Notes: generated by a model not told the origin, from the sequence alone. Positions 45,241-57,579 are shown, numbered from the stretch's first letter. The stretch: 64,000 nt of DNA from Branchinecta lynchi (GCA_023053575.1 JAKZAP010000009.1:20441869-20505868); one strand, 5' to 3'. Translations and numbers: made by a program.

Positions 45241-45723
45241 TGCTTACTTCGAATTACGCCCGTGAAGACTTCACCATTTTTCGGGTTATTGAAAACAGCA
45301 TGGACAGCTACATACAGAACTACAATACAGTTGTTCCAGTTGGTTATTACCCCAGAAACAACACCTCTTATACGTTCTTTCAACCACAACACCAGATCCC
45401 CCGGCATACCAGATGGAACATCTTCCAACCGTTCCAAGTCAATTTTGAATACTTGACAATGTTCATTCGTGCTGACTGCATTTTGAATAAAAAATGGAAG
45501 GTCAGTACCTGCGTCCGTAGCGAATGGTGTGTTTGAAGCTGCGGACTGGGAACTGCCTGAAGATTGGGAGCTACTTGACGATGATGATTCGGAAGTCTGC
45601 GAGCTGCTAGATGATGCCAATTTGGAGCTGCTAGAAGATGATGATGCCGACTTGGAGCTGCTTAAAGATGATGATGTTTGCGAACTGCTTGAAGTGGACG
45701 TTGTAGATTCTGCTTCCTGGGAC
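45240..45723 (-). pseudogene. Serine-rich exon upstream of polB
   Basis: Starting after a strong acceptor (gcctgcccag| at 45724), the frame gives ~45 residues of almost pure Ser/Thr/Lys/Gln, then a folded-looking region with F-F-I-Q-N-A-V-S, G-D-L-V-L-W-L-K-E-R and V-F-N-N-P-K-N-G-E-V-F-T-G-V-I. The latter reads as the natural lead-in to the polB N-terminal fragment that resumes at 43822 after the LINE. A poly-Ser linker of this size is not something I know from polB of Polintons. Confidence 0.5.
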
Positions 45724-45928
45724 TGGGCAGGCAAAAAGAGAAAAAAAGTTAACTTTATATAACAAATAGTGGGGTTGATTGAGTTGATGATGAGATAGTC
45801 TAGTGTGAGACTAACTGGTGACAGACCTACACAATTTGGTTTTGTCTGGGATTTTTATAAGAAAAGAGCTGAGCTTCGCGGGAGGGGGGCTAATGCGATC
45901 GTACGGTATATTGATAAGTATATCTTAC

Positions 45929-46016
45929 CTCAGACGACAAATTTTCTAGCATAGAGGATGTTGTAGAGGGGTTCAGCTTCCTGGGACTGGGCTCCATCGT
46001 CTTTCCCAATGACAGA
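45929..46016 (-). pseudogene. Duplicated cryptic exon D
   Basis: It has an acceptor (tttgtttcag|) and donor (GAG|gtaaga). Its start resembles exon E (CCCAGTCCCAGGAAGC) and its end resembles the end of exon C (L-E-N-L-S-S-E-like in one frame). The introns on both sides are also homologous (GTCTGTCAC...AGTTA...GTCTCATCA words), so this is a tandem duplication. Its 88 nt break the frame; skipping it joins exons C and E in phase. Confidence 0.45.
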
Positions 46017-46171
46017 CTGAAACAAAAAAAATACATTTAGACTACAAACAGTGGTGTTAATTGAGGGGGTGATGAGACCATCGAATATGATAACTAAGCA
46101 GTGACAGACTGACAATTTGGATTCTAATCTAATTAATTTAACTATATTTACTTAATTTAAGTATATCTTAC

Positions 46172-46345
46172 CTCGGATGAGACATTTTCCAGTAGTTGTG
46201 CGGCGAGCCCTGCGTCAAACGAAGATGGTATCTGCATTAAGTCCATCCCTAATGACCCCACACTGGCTTCATCTTCTGTTGTCGCAGCAACTGGGACTTC
46301 AACGTCTGCTGTGGTTTGGGTACGAAAGTCTAGGTCAGGACTTTC
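46172..46345 (-). CDS. Spliced exon C upstream of polB
   Basis: The acceptor is tttctttccag| and the donor is GAG|gtaaga. The 58 codons, read in phase 0, are open and acidic (E-S-P-D-L-D-F-R-T at the start, L-L-E-N-V-S-S-E at the end). In this phase it joins exon E directly. No domain is recognised. Confidence 0.5.
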
Positions 46346-46492
46346 CTGGAAAGAAATCTATTATCAGTATATCGAATTTGTGGAATTATTTGGCCAATAG
46401 ACTGCATTCAACTCCTTCTTGTGGCCTTTTCAGTTCTATGATTATAAAGTTGAACTCACCTAGACTATACGAAAATAAGAAAAAAAACTTAC

Positions 46493-46576
46493 CTAAACCT
46501 TCGAAGATACGGAAATCTTCCGGGAAAGAAGCGGGCGTTGTTGTTTTTCATTGCACGTCGTTGATTCACGGCTTTC
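46493..46576 (-). CDS. Spliced exon B upstream of polB
   Basis: The acceptor is cgttccag| and the donor is TTTAG|gtaagt. The 84 nt, read in the phase left by exon A, give a basic peptide with A-R-F-F-P-G-R-F-P-Y-L-R-R-F. Joining to exon C in this phase meets an early stop, so either the splicing differs or the gene has decayed. Confidence 0.45.
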   Translation of the reverse strand, partial: ESRESTTCNEKQQRPLLSRKISVSSKV

Positions 46577-46776
46577 CTGGAACGAAACGATATATGTAGC
46601 AAAAATAGTAGCATATGATCCGGTCACTCTCATTATGCCATATACAGCATAGTAGCATATGATACGGTCAACCATAATTATATTAACCTGATACAGCTCT
46701 AAATACTCTATTAATAGTTGCCCGTTTCCGTGAGACAAAGGCTGTATCAAATATTTTTTAGTATAAAAGAACTCAC

Positions 46777-46856
46777 CAAGAATTTAGAAAATCCGGGAAT
46801 CTCCTGTGGAGGAGACGGGCGCTTTGTTGCATTGCCACTCTTTCAAGCTGTAACAT
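46777..46856 (-). CDS. Candidate first coding exon A
   Basis: An ATG at 46856 opens 26 codons (M-L-Q-L-E-R-V-A...R-R-F-P-D-F-L-N-S) to the donor TTG|gtgagt. The R-R-F-P word resembles exon B, hinting at exon duplication. Phase 2 at its end fits exon B. Confidence 0.45.
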
Positions 46857-46879
46857 CTTGCCGAATGTTTTTGTGACGT

Positions 46880-48230
46880 CGACGTTTTTTAGATTGAAGA
46901 TCAAAAGGTCTTTGTCATCACACTAAAAATAGAGTAAAAACCATTAGCGGACTGAGGAAGGCTTATTATATTTATACGATTGTCCTTAGTTTATATTCAA
47001 ACAAAAGAATAAACACTGCTGGTATTATAGCAATCTGTGCACATGAAAACTGTATTGTTACTATTCAGAAAGACATTTTTCTCTATCCATGCAAGCTAGT
47101 GCAAAAAAGGACAAGATAAATTAAACTAAAAAAAGATATACTAAACAAAACTCACCGCTTCAGCACATAACTGTTTGAGCGACTTTCTGGGTCACTTGTT
47201 TTCAGATCCTCCTTCTTCACTTGTTCTGTCCATTTCAGATCTGAACTTAAAACTGAATGAACGCTAATGCTGCTCCAAGCTTTTAAGAGAGTTCATCCTA
47301 ACCAGTTCAGACGTTTACCTTATTCTTTGGAATCAGTGAAAGTTTGCGAAATTTGGATGAGCCGCGGTCATAACCCCAATTTTAAAGGAAGGACAAACCC
47401 AGGTAATTGTCACCCTCAGTACCGGCCCAGTTATAAGCTTCACCTGCCAGCGGTATTTTGTCAGTTTTCGAACAACCTAGTTCGAAGTAACATTCAGTTG
47501 AGATTTAGACAGGACAAAACAGTTGAGATTTAGACAGGAAAAAACATGATTCCAGATACGGTAAGTTCATTTTCATTGTCATTAGTCAATGTATGACTTA
47601 AGAAAGATTGCTAACTTACTGCATATTGTCTTGCTGGTTAGGTTAGGTTAGGTAGTATACAATTTGTCCCTTCTTTTTTTTTCTGTAAAGTAGTATATGA
47701 GTACACAGTACAAAGTTGTGCAGTATTTGCTACAATAAAAAGTCGTGCAGTATTTGCTACAGTAAAAAGTTGTGCAGTATTTGCTACTGGGATTCATCTT
47801 ATCCTTTCGATATTGATCTTACCTCCACAAAGTTAACAATAATCCTGTGCAGTTCTTTTTTCCCTTTTCTTACAGATGGTAGAAACCTTGTTACTAAAGT
47901 TACTAAACTTTGTGCGCATTCTATACCTTTCTTATTTTGTTTATTTAATACATTAGTTAGTAACCTTTGTGTGCAGTATTTTTGAAGACAGTTTACACCC
48001 TTCTTATTTCATTTATCTTCTAGCCAAAACAATCGAAGACCCACGCGCCGTCTGTCCGAAACAATATATCAATAGATCAAGTATCCAGCATGGTCCAAAA
48101 TCTTGAAGAGCGTGGCTACGACCCGAGGATGGTGGATGAGCAAGTCGACAATGTCGGATAACACGGGACGAATTCAGCTCGGAAGCTGAAGACGTTCCAA
48201 GAACAATTGAAAAACAAAGAAGAAAATGTT
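46880..48230. other. Right flank of the Polinton region, no firm gene
   Basis: This stretch contains a three-unit 29-bp repeat (47708-47790) and a plus-strand run (about 48026-48270) that reads as a basic, charged peptide in two frames. No Polinton terminal inverted repeat was found here matching the 31.9-32.7 kb side. Confidence 0.4.
47708..47790. repeat. 29-bp tandem repeat, three units
   Basis: GTGCAGTATTTGCTAC recurs three times with AAAAAGT spacers. Confidence 0.85.
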
Positions 48231-48274
48231 TTAGACGTTTGAGGGAGCGTCAACAAAGAAGAAGAAGAGACAAC

Positions 48275-49815
48275 ACTAATTTTTTTATTTTGCTTTTTAA
48301 CAAAATTAACTTCGCAATAAATCAGTCCCTTTATATCTTGTCGGGTTTTTCCAAATTAATTGAAAGATGCATTTACAACCGAGTATATAATTTCCTTGAT
48401 TCTCATGATTTTTTTTCTAAGACACAATTTGGATTCAGGAAGCAACACAGCACCCATGAAGCCATCCTAGCAATTGTTCAACGTATACATGAATGTTTGG
48501 ATAAAAAGCTTATACCAGTGACTATATTTTTGGATTTGGAAAAAGCATTCGATACAATTTCTCATGAAATTTTACTCCATAAGTTAAATCGTTGTGGAAT
48601 AAGAGGTCGAGCTCTTGATTTATTTTCATTATATTTAAAACACCGGTCTCAACTCACAATTATTAACGATACTTCATCCGAAATTCTCAATTTATCGGAT
48701 GTGGGTGTCCCTCAGGGGTCTATTCTAGGCCCTCTACTGTTCATAATTTATATCAACGACCTCCCAGCAGCTACAACAAATCTTAGTCTAAACATTCTTT
48801 TTGCGGATGATACTGGTTCGACACTAGCTGGAGAATCGAAAAATGAATTGCAAGCTAAATTACAATTACTGTTTTCACAATTGATGTTGTGGCTTAAAGC
48901 TAACCGGCTATCATTGAATGCGGCAAAAACTAATTTTATTATTTATGGTAGGATCGGAAAGAAGGCACCAACACTAACATCTATTAAGGATTTTCATACA
49001 AATATTGTAATACATAGAATGAGTTCAGTTCGTTACCTTGGAATTCATATTGATGAACATTTATCATATAATGAACATTCCAACAGGCTAAGAATTAAAT
49101 TGGCTCAGAATTTTTTTCCTTATGAAATTCTTCGGCTAATTTATTTTATTGTTCATTCGCATCTCACTTATTGCCCTTTAACATATCTGGCTACATTTAA
49201 AACTCATCTTAAACCATTACGGATTTTACAAAACCGTGCTTTAAAGATTTTACGAACTTTTTTTTACCATCACCGTCATCACTTCCTGGGGTAAGTCAAA
49301 CAGAAACCAGTGTATATTCTGATCAATATTTTGCCCGTTTTTGAACTATTTAACTTTGCGTCATTCCTATTTAAAACAAAGTATGACCGTTGCCAGCTTC
49401 CATCATATTTCCATTCAAATGATTTCTTTCCTTGCCCACTACAGCACCAGTACGATAACTGTCTTAAATGGAAGATCCGAAGTCAAAGAGTAGCTTCAGA
49501 GAGGTCTCGTTTTTCTCCATCTTATTCAGTTTTGAATTCATGGCAAATTTTATTTCCTAAAATTGATTCTACAAAATCCCATGAAAGTATAAAAAAAACA
49601 GCTGTCTCAAATTCTCATTAACAAGTTTAAGAATGGATAATTAACAGTCAGAGATTGGTTGTTTCTCATGTTTATTTGTGTGTTTTCCTTTTATGGAAGG
49701 GTCTGAACCGTTCGATGTTTTTCTTCTCTCCGGTTCAAACCCTGAAATAATTGTAAGTGCAGAGTATAGTATTATTAATGTTTATGTATTATATAAAGTA
49801 AGATTAAAAAAACCT
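48275..49815 (+). pseudogene. 5'-truncated LINE with reverse transcriptase
   Basis: The RT starts abruptly at S-G-F-S-K-L-I-E, then F-G-F-R-K-Q-H-S-T, F-L-D-L-E-K-A-F-D, G-V-P-Q-G-S-I-L-G-P and L-F-A-D-D-T. The frame ends at 49294 and the C-terminus continues in another frame to 49621. The 3' UTR (49622-49815) ends TATATAAAGTAAGATTAAAA and ACCTTGAACC. The 3' 300 bp match the minus-strand copy at 16046-16505. The endonuclease and ORF1 are missing. The 3' layout suits a CR1/Jockey-like family. Confidence 0.75.
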
Positions 49816-49829
49816 TGAACCTTTAGCAG

Positions 49830-50470
49830 CATTCCTGGCGAACCGCGTGCAGAGCAAAAGATCTGGCGACGCCGGAGCAAATGTTGCCAGCTTATCCGTC
49901 AGGCAAATAAAGTTCAAAACTCAATAATTCCCCCGGAGAATCCCCCTCAAGACCCAGTTCCTAACCCCGTTTTTTAGTTTTTTTGCAAGTGAGTAACCCT
50001 TGGCGTAGACCTGGGATTGGTTCACGAAGCACCTAGGCCTGGCTCACACGCCTAGCACCTGGGAGTTTCTAACCCCTAGAGTACTCCTTTAACGGGTACA
50101 CCCAATTCCTAACCCATCGCGTGCACCTGGGATTGATTCACGAGTACCTGGGACCGGCTCACCCCACCCCTCCTCAAACAACTTTAGAACACCCACTGAG
50201 TAACCCCTCGCTTATCCAGTACATAGTGAGTAACCCCTTCGTTACCAAGTACACCTTTTTTTCAGTGAGCAACCCCTTGCTCACCCAGTTCACCGTTCTT
50301 TCAGTGAGTAGCCCCTCGCGTACCCTAGCAGTTCCCTCTTTGGTACACCATGGATCACCACCCTCGCTTGGCTCACCTAAGTGTCTAACCCCTCGAGTAC
50401 TCATTAAACGGGTACACCCAATTCCTAATCCCTCGCGTGCACCTGCGATTGGTTCACGAGTACCAGATTG
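49830..50470. repeat. Degenerate AACCCCT/GTGAGT tandem repeats
   Basis: Words such as GTGAGTAACCCCT, CACCTGGGA and TTCACGAGTACC recur irregularly between about 50030 and 50470. An open frame at 50121-50471 is a by-product. Confidence 0.55.
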
Positions 50471-50635
50471 AAACCACCGGTTGAAAACAGATTTTTTTTG
50501 TAAGTTGAACTTTTACTTGAAGTTGATTAGATATTCTTAATACGGATAAAGTGATACGCTGAATTCGTTTCTGACCTTTTTTTTCTGGACATGTATGGTA
50601 GTTCATTCGCAATTGTCTGGATCAAATATTAGATT

Positions 50636-50965
50636 TTTGGGATCCCGTCGAAACCTTTGGTCTTGTTTAGGTACAAAATAACTTTCATATTCGGATTCAG
50701 CATGTCTCCTTACCTCTAAATCAACTATCTCAAAAGCTTTTAAATAATATTTTTTTGTTCCTTAATTTGAAACCCCCTCCCCCCACCCTTAAATATAGAG
50801 CTACAGAGCCCATCTACAAACTTGACCTTACCCTTGACCCAAAGAATCCTCACACCAAGTTTCATCAAAATATCTCATTCCCCTCGAGAGTTATCGTGCT
50901 TACAGACAGACGGACATTTTTGCGGTGTCATAGGTATCCCTCCACTTACGTTTTTGGATACCCAA
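50636..50965. mobile_element. GGGATCCC-ended repeat, compact copy
   Basis: It starts TTTTTGGGATCCCGTCGAAA and ends CTTACGTTTTTGGATACCC. It contains the ATCCTCACACCAAGTTTCAT block shared with 30640-30665 and, inverted, 14740-14765. Confidence 0.6.
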
Positions 50966-50984
50966 AACTAGTCTGCTGACGGAT

Positions 50985-51525
50985 TGTCGGGGGGGGGGGA
51001 AGAAAATTAGGGATAGTTTTTTTGGTGGGGTACCCATACTATTTCCTGTTATTATGGAGTCGACGAATCTTCAGGTACGGCTTCTGCACGCTGAGAATCC
51101 TCTCCTTCTGGTGATGGCGACATCCCATATGCGGCTGAGTTTGCCAATTTGGCTGTCGTGGGGAACCTTACTTTATTGTGGGTTCTATCCAGGTTGACGG
51201 GCTGAAATTTGTTTTATTTTATTTATAGTTTATATTTATGCAGTGTGTTAATTATTTTTTCATTTGTTTGACCCTAGTTGGTCGTATCCTAGTTTAAATA
51301 AATAAATAAAAGAAATAAATTCGGTCTGCATGTGAATATTTTAAGTGTACACTGGAAGGTTAGATTGGAGGTAATCTGGTTAATAGTAGAAGGGTAAAAA
51401 TTAGTAATCTTATTGTATGTAATATTGAAGGTCAATTTTGTTAGTTAAATGCGATAATGAATGCTGATATATGGCCCTCTGTTGGCTTTAATAAAAAAAA
51501 AATAAAAAAAATATAGCTTGAGCCA
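50985..51525 (+). mobile_element. Two LINE-like 3' tails
   Basis: One stretch ends GTTTAAATAAATAAATAAAA near 51310 and a second ends CTGTTGGCTTTAATAAAAAA near 51510. Both lack coding sequence. Confidence 0.3.
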
Positions 51526-53755
51526 GAGTGATCAGAAGCATGATGTCAGAACTCGGTGCTGATAATGAAAGTCGAAAAGATGAGGATGAATGCAAGAGTA
51601 AAATATCAGAAAGAAGAGCTAGGCTACCGTTTTTTAGGTACAAGTTTAACGAAAGATGTGTGCTACATATTGCGATTGTGTGGTCCGTCTAAGATAATTA
51701 TGATGCCATAAGATCAATCAAGGATTCTTACGGGTGTCTTTTCCCCAAACTTCCACTGCAAACGAGCTCAGTTCTTGTCATTTCATATCGTACAGAAAAC
51801 AATGCAGAACAAATGCATAGTATTGCCTGAAGGTATAATATTCAGTAGATACTCGGCATTTGGAAAATCAAAACAGATAATATCCCACGTGTAGCGAAGT
51901 CTTATTTGTTACTGAACTAAATAGAAATAGAACCATCGCTAGATCATCGACAGTATTGAAACGGAAAATGTAAGTCAACTTCACATTATCTAACCAGTCT
52001 TCTCCGTTTTATTTTTTAAGCATGTTGATGAGCCCGGTAAATAGTTGAATTTGATAGCAATTGATTTTAAAAAAAGGTTTGATCTTATTGACCCCATAGA
52101 CTGGGAGAGGACCGGAAAATACTGGACCTACTGATGCTGCAGAGATAGGTATAGAACTTTGTGGAACTAACAAACGGATGCTCTGGATAAACCTTTTTCC
52201 GAACTGGATTACCTCCGACGACTGTGGGGGGAGTTTGAGGGGGGGGGGGCTCCAGAATTCCGGTGATCACGGGTAAAGGTACTTCCAGATGTGCTAGGAC
52301 GATGCAACTTGGCGTGAGTATTAGACATTCGACAAGATTGGCTTAGAAATCGCCACTTTCCAAATCCGACTGTTCCTAAAGGTACCAATCTTGACCAGAG
52401 GCGTTACTAGCCAAAATATTTTTTTCGGGGGGGGGGGGGACGAGGCATTTACTGACTGGCTGGTAATTGTTACCGACTGTTTCTGCAGAAAAAACGAATA
52501 ATTTCAACAACAAAAAATGACAGTTTTGAAAAAAATTGACTGATTTTCAGAAAAAAAAAACTGTTATCGTGAAAAAAATCAACGTCGTGACAAAATCAGT
52601 CGTGACGCCACTGATCGGACTTTGAAGTACCGAATCCTAATCGACCGAACACCAGACAGAAAGCAGGAGCTGAAAATTGTCCAAAACATGTTCACGCAAA
52701 TACACATTCTACTGACAGGTACCTCAAGTCCTTTGTACCTTATTTCGTACACCACTTTAATTCTATGTAGTAATTACCAAGGTAAATTTTACATATTAAG
52801 TGTCCACTGTGAATTTTTAAACTTATCAAAATGTCTTTTATAGTGTTGTTATATGTATTGGTGGTAAACTGTACGACGATCCAATGCTAGCGAATGAATT
52901 GTATGGGCTATTAAGGAAATAAAAGATATATATATATATTGACGAAAAAGTAAGAAAAATACTTTTAAGCGAATCATACATTTTCATGATCCCCATGAGC
53001 CCGTTATCATTTTTGCCTCAACGGTTTTGCTTAGAAATGAGGTTCAAGCTCCCTTAAAGTGCGCATGTTAACTGCAAAGTCGAAAAGTACTTTTTATCAA
53101 ATGATTCGTCTCAACTTATGATAGCGCACTCAACAGGTATGGGGGAATTGGGAGGGGTTTATCGGATATCTCAAGAAACAGTTAGAATGGAAGGATTGAG
53201 AGAGCGATAATCTTATTACAAACAGTGTACAAATATGAACAGGGGCAACCCCACAAAGCTTTCGCCTGCTTGGAGTAATACTTGCTGGGAAGAACAAGCA
53301 TTTCTTCTAGATAAACCCATTGCACAATGGGACTGGATCCGGACACTTGGGGGGGAGGGGCGTGGAGAAGGTATTCTCTAATTACTGAGATGGCGTTTTT
53401 CAAGACGAAACTTGGCAGGCATTTCAGGGACCCGATCAATCTGACAAAGCCCCTACCTACTAAATACAGTTGCAAGTGATATATGAGCTTAAAGCTCTTG
53501 TTCTCTTACTTGATTAAAGCTTTTTTCTAAGGCCAAGTATCAGACTGAATGATTGTCACACTTGTTTTCGTGCCGTTGAAAAACGGTAAGTAATGTCTTG
53601 TAAAAGTTGATCAGAATCGATTAGAGTGCCAAGATAGTGCCACGAAAACCCTAAGCAAAAAAAAATTAGGATGTCATAGACATTTTTCGGGTGGTTCCAA
53701 AATCACCACGATCTTTTTGCCCACTCACACTATTCCGAACCCGAAGCGCTGAAAC
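51526..53755. other. Intergenic, dispersed repeats only
   Basis: This stretch holds the second copy of the ACCGACTG repeat (52395-52600, with a G run) and short low-complexity tracts. No coding region is supported. Confidence 0.45.
52395..52600. repeat. ACCGACTG-rich dispersed repeat, copy 2
   Basis: The order GAGGCGTTACTAGCC, G run, ACCGACTGTTTCTGCAG, ACTGATTTTCAG matches 23140-23450. Confidence 0.6.
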
Positions 53756-53906
53756 CCGAGCCTCGTTTTTGTTGATTGCTGCAGAGCTACTTCCGCTAAA
53801 AGGCGTTTTTGCTTCGGATGCGATCCGCTTCTTTCGAGCTGATTCTGCTTATTGCCGTTTTTACCCTGCAGAACTTCATGTGAAGACGGCAGTGATTAAG
53901 GAGAAT

Positions 53907-53935
53907 CACGGACTTGCTTAGAGTGCAAGTCCGTG
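53907..53935. repeat. Perfect 11-bp-arm hairpin
   Basis: CACGGACTTGC and GCAAGTCCGTG flank a 7-nt loop inside the left part of the Harbinger element. Confidence 0.85.
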
Positions 53936-54077
53936 CTGCAGTTGCAGATTCTGTAGACATCACAATCATCAGTAACTGGGAAAATAGACCACAGAAATGG
54001 AAGTATGTGGAAACTGGTACCCACTTGCATACAAGGAAGACAAGAACTTGCTTGTTTAAAAAAAAGAAGGTAATAAT

Positions 54078-54290
54078 GTGTTTTTTTGTCTGGGGCATGG
54101 CACTGGCAGTGAAGCAAATGCAAGTGATGCTGCTTGTCCTATTTGTTTGCAACCAGGGCCTCAGAAGTATGGGGGTAGGATGCCTCCCTCTAGAAAACCA
54201 CTCCACCACTGCATGGCCTGCACTGCAAATCTCGTCATTCTGTGCAAGAAAACATATAATTTACCTTGCTTCTTGTAAGTTGGTTATACC
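54078..54290 (+). CDS. Possible zinc-binding exon in the Harbinger element
   Basis: An open frame with C-P-I-C-L-Q-P-G-P, then H-H-C-M-A-C, then V-I-L-C-K-K runs to a donor-like CTT|gtaagt. The Cys/His spacing looks zinc-binding. It could be an upstream exon of the Myb-like gene; no family was recognised. Confidence 0.3.
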
Positions 54291-54423
54291 CCAAAACTTG
54301 ATCTGTAATGTATAGACATAAGTCATGCTATACCTAATCAAAAGTTTTTGTTGGCAGTAAAAGTCTACTGCCAAATGCCAACCAGACAGCAGCAAATTTT
54401 TTATATTTTTTGTTATATATTTT

Positions 54424-54713
54424 CAGCAGGAACTTATAATCCACTTCGTGGAGGAACCTCCAACGCGTGTGACCATGTGAGCGAACCAGGTTTTCCGCTA
54501 AGTTTGGGACATAGACACTAGCGCTCTGAATGGGAGAAATTCAAGCGTGTTTTGCAGCTTCGACCAAAACCACACTCAAATTGCTCCCGCATCGAGCGCT
54601 AGTGTCTACGTCCCGAACTTTTTGGAAGAACTTGGTTCGCTCGCATAGTTACATGGAGCATATGGAAGGTTGGTGTTCCCTCCACGAAGTGGATTAGGCT
54701 ATAGGTTCCTGCT
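54424..54713. mobile_element. Foldback MITE nested in the Harbinger element
   Basis: The arms of about 110 bp start CAGGAAC and end GTTCCTG. They share CCACTTCGTGGAGG, GAGCGAACCA and GACACTAGCGCTC blocks in inverted order. Confidence 0.8.
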
Positions 54714-55394
54714 TTCAGAAAGAAAGGCAAGTTTTGGTAGACAACTAGTAGGCAGTAAAAGGTTAACAACTAGGCAGCAGCAAATTTAGTCGAAAGAGAA
54801 CTAATTTAAATGCCCAAAATCAAAATTATTCATTTGTTGATGTGAAGTTGGCACTAAAAGGGGGCTCCAAAACTCCGGAACATCACAGCTTGTTCAAGAC
54901 AATTTCTAGCGTTTGGCAAGACCTAGTGAGTGTTCAACATGAGATACATTCTCCACACCTACATTCAATACCTTACCAGTATCTCTCTAAGTCCCATGTG
55001 CAGTTTTCGAGTAGGTGTAAACGAAAACAGCAAATGCGCAGCTTAACCAATGAAATGTATATGTCTACAGAGCTGGCTAAGATCTAGCTACTGAATTGAA
55101 AGCTCGGTACTGATCGTAGCTGATACCTAGCTAAAATTAAATATTCAGCTGCAGAGCTACGGGGAACACAAGCAAACGCAGCTTTTTGAGGTATTAGCTT
55201 TAGGCTGTATCTGTCGAAAGTTCGCCAGTGGAATTTCCTATGTTGTACAGTTGAAAATTAGTATACCGTATTTCAGATTCCATTATCATTAGTAGTAATC
55301 ATTAGTAGTGCAGTCTCACAAAGGGAGAAACTGACAAATATGGTTTTAACGTCGTGTATAGTCACACTTAAACACCCAGTGCTTTTACTTTCAG

Positions 55395-56216
55395 GGCATG
55401 AACACGAAATGACCCCAGCAGAATGGATTCAGAATGGATTTGACGAAGCCATCACTGACAGCATTGTTGCATCATACAGTGGAAAAGATTTTGTTGAAAA
55501 TGCTTCTGAAAATACTGCTCTTTGTAATACAGAGCTGTGGCTTGTCACCAACAAACCAGCTGTGATGATAGAGAATGATAAACGTGGGTGTCTCCTGCTA
55601 CTGGAGTTACTTGACAAGGAAAAGAAGACGTCAGGAGGCAAGAATGATCATATGTGGAAAAGAGTTGCCAGCCAGATGATGGCATGCAGCTATAATGTAG
55701 GAGATGATGGACCAAAAAAGTGTGCGAATAAATACGCAAGCTTGACCCTACAAGAAATATATGGATAATAAGAAACAGACTGGCGCTCCACCCATGCCTG
55801 AGCCACCATTTTATGATGAAATCTGCAAGATAAAAGGGGAGGATCACTCAATCATACCTGTACTGACAATTGACTCAATTCCAAATTAAAACAGCAAACC
55901 AACTGTTTCAAAAGCTCCGGAAAGGGAAAAGGTGGATCCCTCCAGTGACGATGATGATATTCCACCAGAACTCAGCGAAGATGACCCATATGCTTACTTA
56001 CTTAACACTAATGATACTCCAGCAAAGACCAAGGAAGGACAAAGAAAAAGAAAGTCCACAAGTCCAGCATTGGAGGGAAAAGTAAGTCCTGCGTCTGAGG
56101 GGAAAGTAGTGAAAAGGCGTCAAATCCTAACAGAAACAGTTAAAGAGGTCAAAGAAAGTCGGGATAAAGAGGAGGACTGGAGAAGGAGACGAGGGAGTTT
56201 AGGAAATGTGTCTTAG
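55395..56216 (+). pseudogene. Harbinger Myb/SANT-like DNA-binding protein, frameshifted
   Basis: After an acceptor-like ttactttcag| the frame gives a trihelix/Myb-like domain: L-L-L-L-E-L, later H-M-W-K-R-V-A-S-Q-M, then C-A-N-K-Y-A-S-L. It continues in a second frame with N-K-K-Q-T-G-A-P and F-Y-D-E-I (55750-55890). An acidic then basic tail (S-S-D-D-D-D-I, R-K-R-K-S-T) follows to 56216. Breaks lie near 55765 and 55890. In Harbinger elements such proteins bring the transposase to the nucleus and the TIRs. Confidence 0.65.
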
Positions 56217-56859
56217 CTGAGTTCAAGCAGGAAAGGCAAGAGAAAGCAGAATTTGGGGAAAAAAATGCTGGGAATGCTCGCAAATTTCCTTGCCAAACCA
56301 TAGTGAAGAAAAGTTCCTTATGTTGAAGAAAAGTTCCTTTGTTTCGTATCCGAACATTGCCATTTTCATGGTGTTTACCTTTTTTTTACTTTTATATTTT
56401 ATGTTGTTTACCATTTGCCATCTGGCATGAAGCTGACTGATGATTATAATAAATGATGAAAATGGAAAGATTTTATTTTCAGTTAAGATATGTAGATAAA
56501 ACAATGGCTAAACCAATATACACAATGATCTGCTATTTTTTTTACTAGGTTCAGCCTGAGAGTTGATACTACTAACTTCTTACAAGAATGTTGGCAGGTT
56601 GTACAACAAATCGGAAAAATATCTACCTTAAAAAGTGATTTGTCTAAACAAATTCCGAAGAACTGCAGAATTAAACAGGAGGGCTAGTGGGAAAGCTAGC
56701 CCTCAAATAAAAAGTTGCTGCTCCCTGCTCTCTCCCTGATCCCCCAGTATATCCTGATCCCTATGATCCTACAATATAGCACATACAAACTGACAAGTAC
56801 ATACAGAACAGTTACTGTGAGCCTTTAAAGCTAGTTGAACTAGGTAGAACTTTCAAGAC

Positions 56860-57330
56860 ATTTTTATTTACAATGAACTTGCAATATGGTCCCTTTTTAC
56901 AGTTCCAGTACGGCTGGATTGAACACTAGCCAGTTGTGGTATGTTATGATTAAGCTGAGATGGATTATCTAGGTCATCAAATGCATCACTATTCATTGTG
57001 CATATGTTGTGTAACACGCAACATGAAGTGACCACTTTCGGCACAAATTCAACAAAAACATCAATCATCTGAAGTTTCCTAAAGCGTGATTTCAAGACTC
57101 CAAAACTGTGTTCAATGGAAACTCTAGTTCTGGAGTGTCTCTTCCAGTACGAGAGAAGTCGTTACATTGCCAAAGTTGTCCAATGGAAATGAAGCATGCT
57201 CACAATATAAAATAAAATTTTTGATGGTAGATTTGTTTCCTTCTGAAGAAACCATCGAGTTACCATTGGCAACCGTCCAATTCAAAGTTTGCTGAAGTTG
57301 CTGACATCACAAATGACCGTTTGATTATGC
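56860..57330 (-). pseudogene. Harbinger DDE transposase, C-terminal remnant
   Basis: The minus frame 57095-56868 has S-R-F-R-K-L-Q then S-C-C-V-L-H-N-I-C, the typical C-terminal end of DDE_Tnp_4 transposases. Just upstream, in another frame, S-I-E-H-S-F-G fits the preceding conserved stretch. The catalytic part was not found. Confidence 0.7.
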
Positions 57331-57579
57331 AAATCTTAATTTTACGCCATTGACGTGCTTCGTTTTTTTTTTAGCTTTTTCATTTACTTTACTTCTCTTG
57401 TACTGATAAGTAAAAATAGCTCTCTAATGGAAGGACTAGCACCAAAACCAGATCACACAAAGGCTGGTGGTATCTCTCCGATAAACCCGATCTGCCCCAA
57501 TTGTTGACTAGGAATTAGGATATGTTTATTTTATTTTATAATTTTTGGTTATTTATTTTATGTATGTTTGATTTGTTCA

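Noticed and set aside
47634..47655. TTAGG telomere repeat
   Set aside because: Only about three units; this can occur by chance and is not evidence of a telomere or of arthropod origin by itself.
54842..55087. Open frame between the foldback element and the Myb-like gene
   Set aside because: No recognisable domain and no splice signals that join it in phase; probably intron or filler of the transposon.
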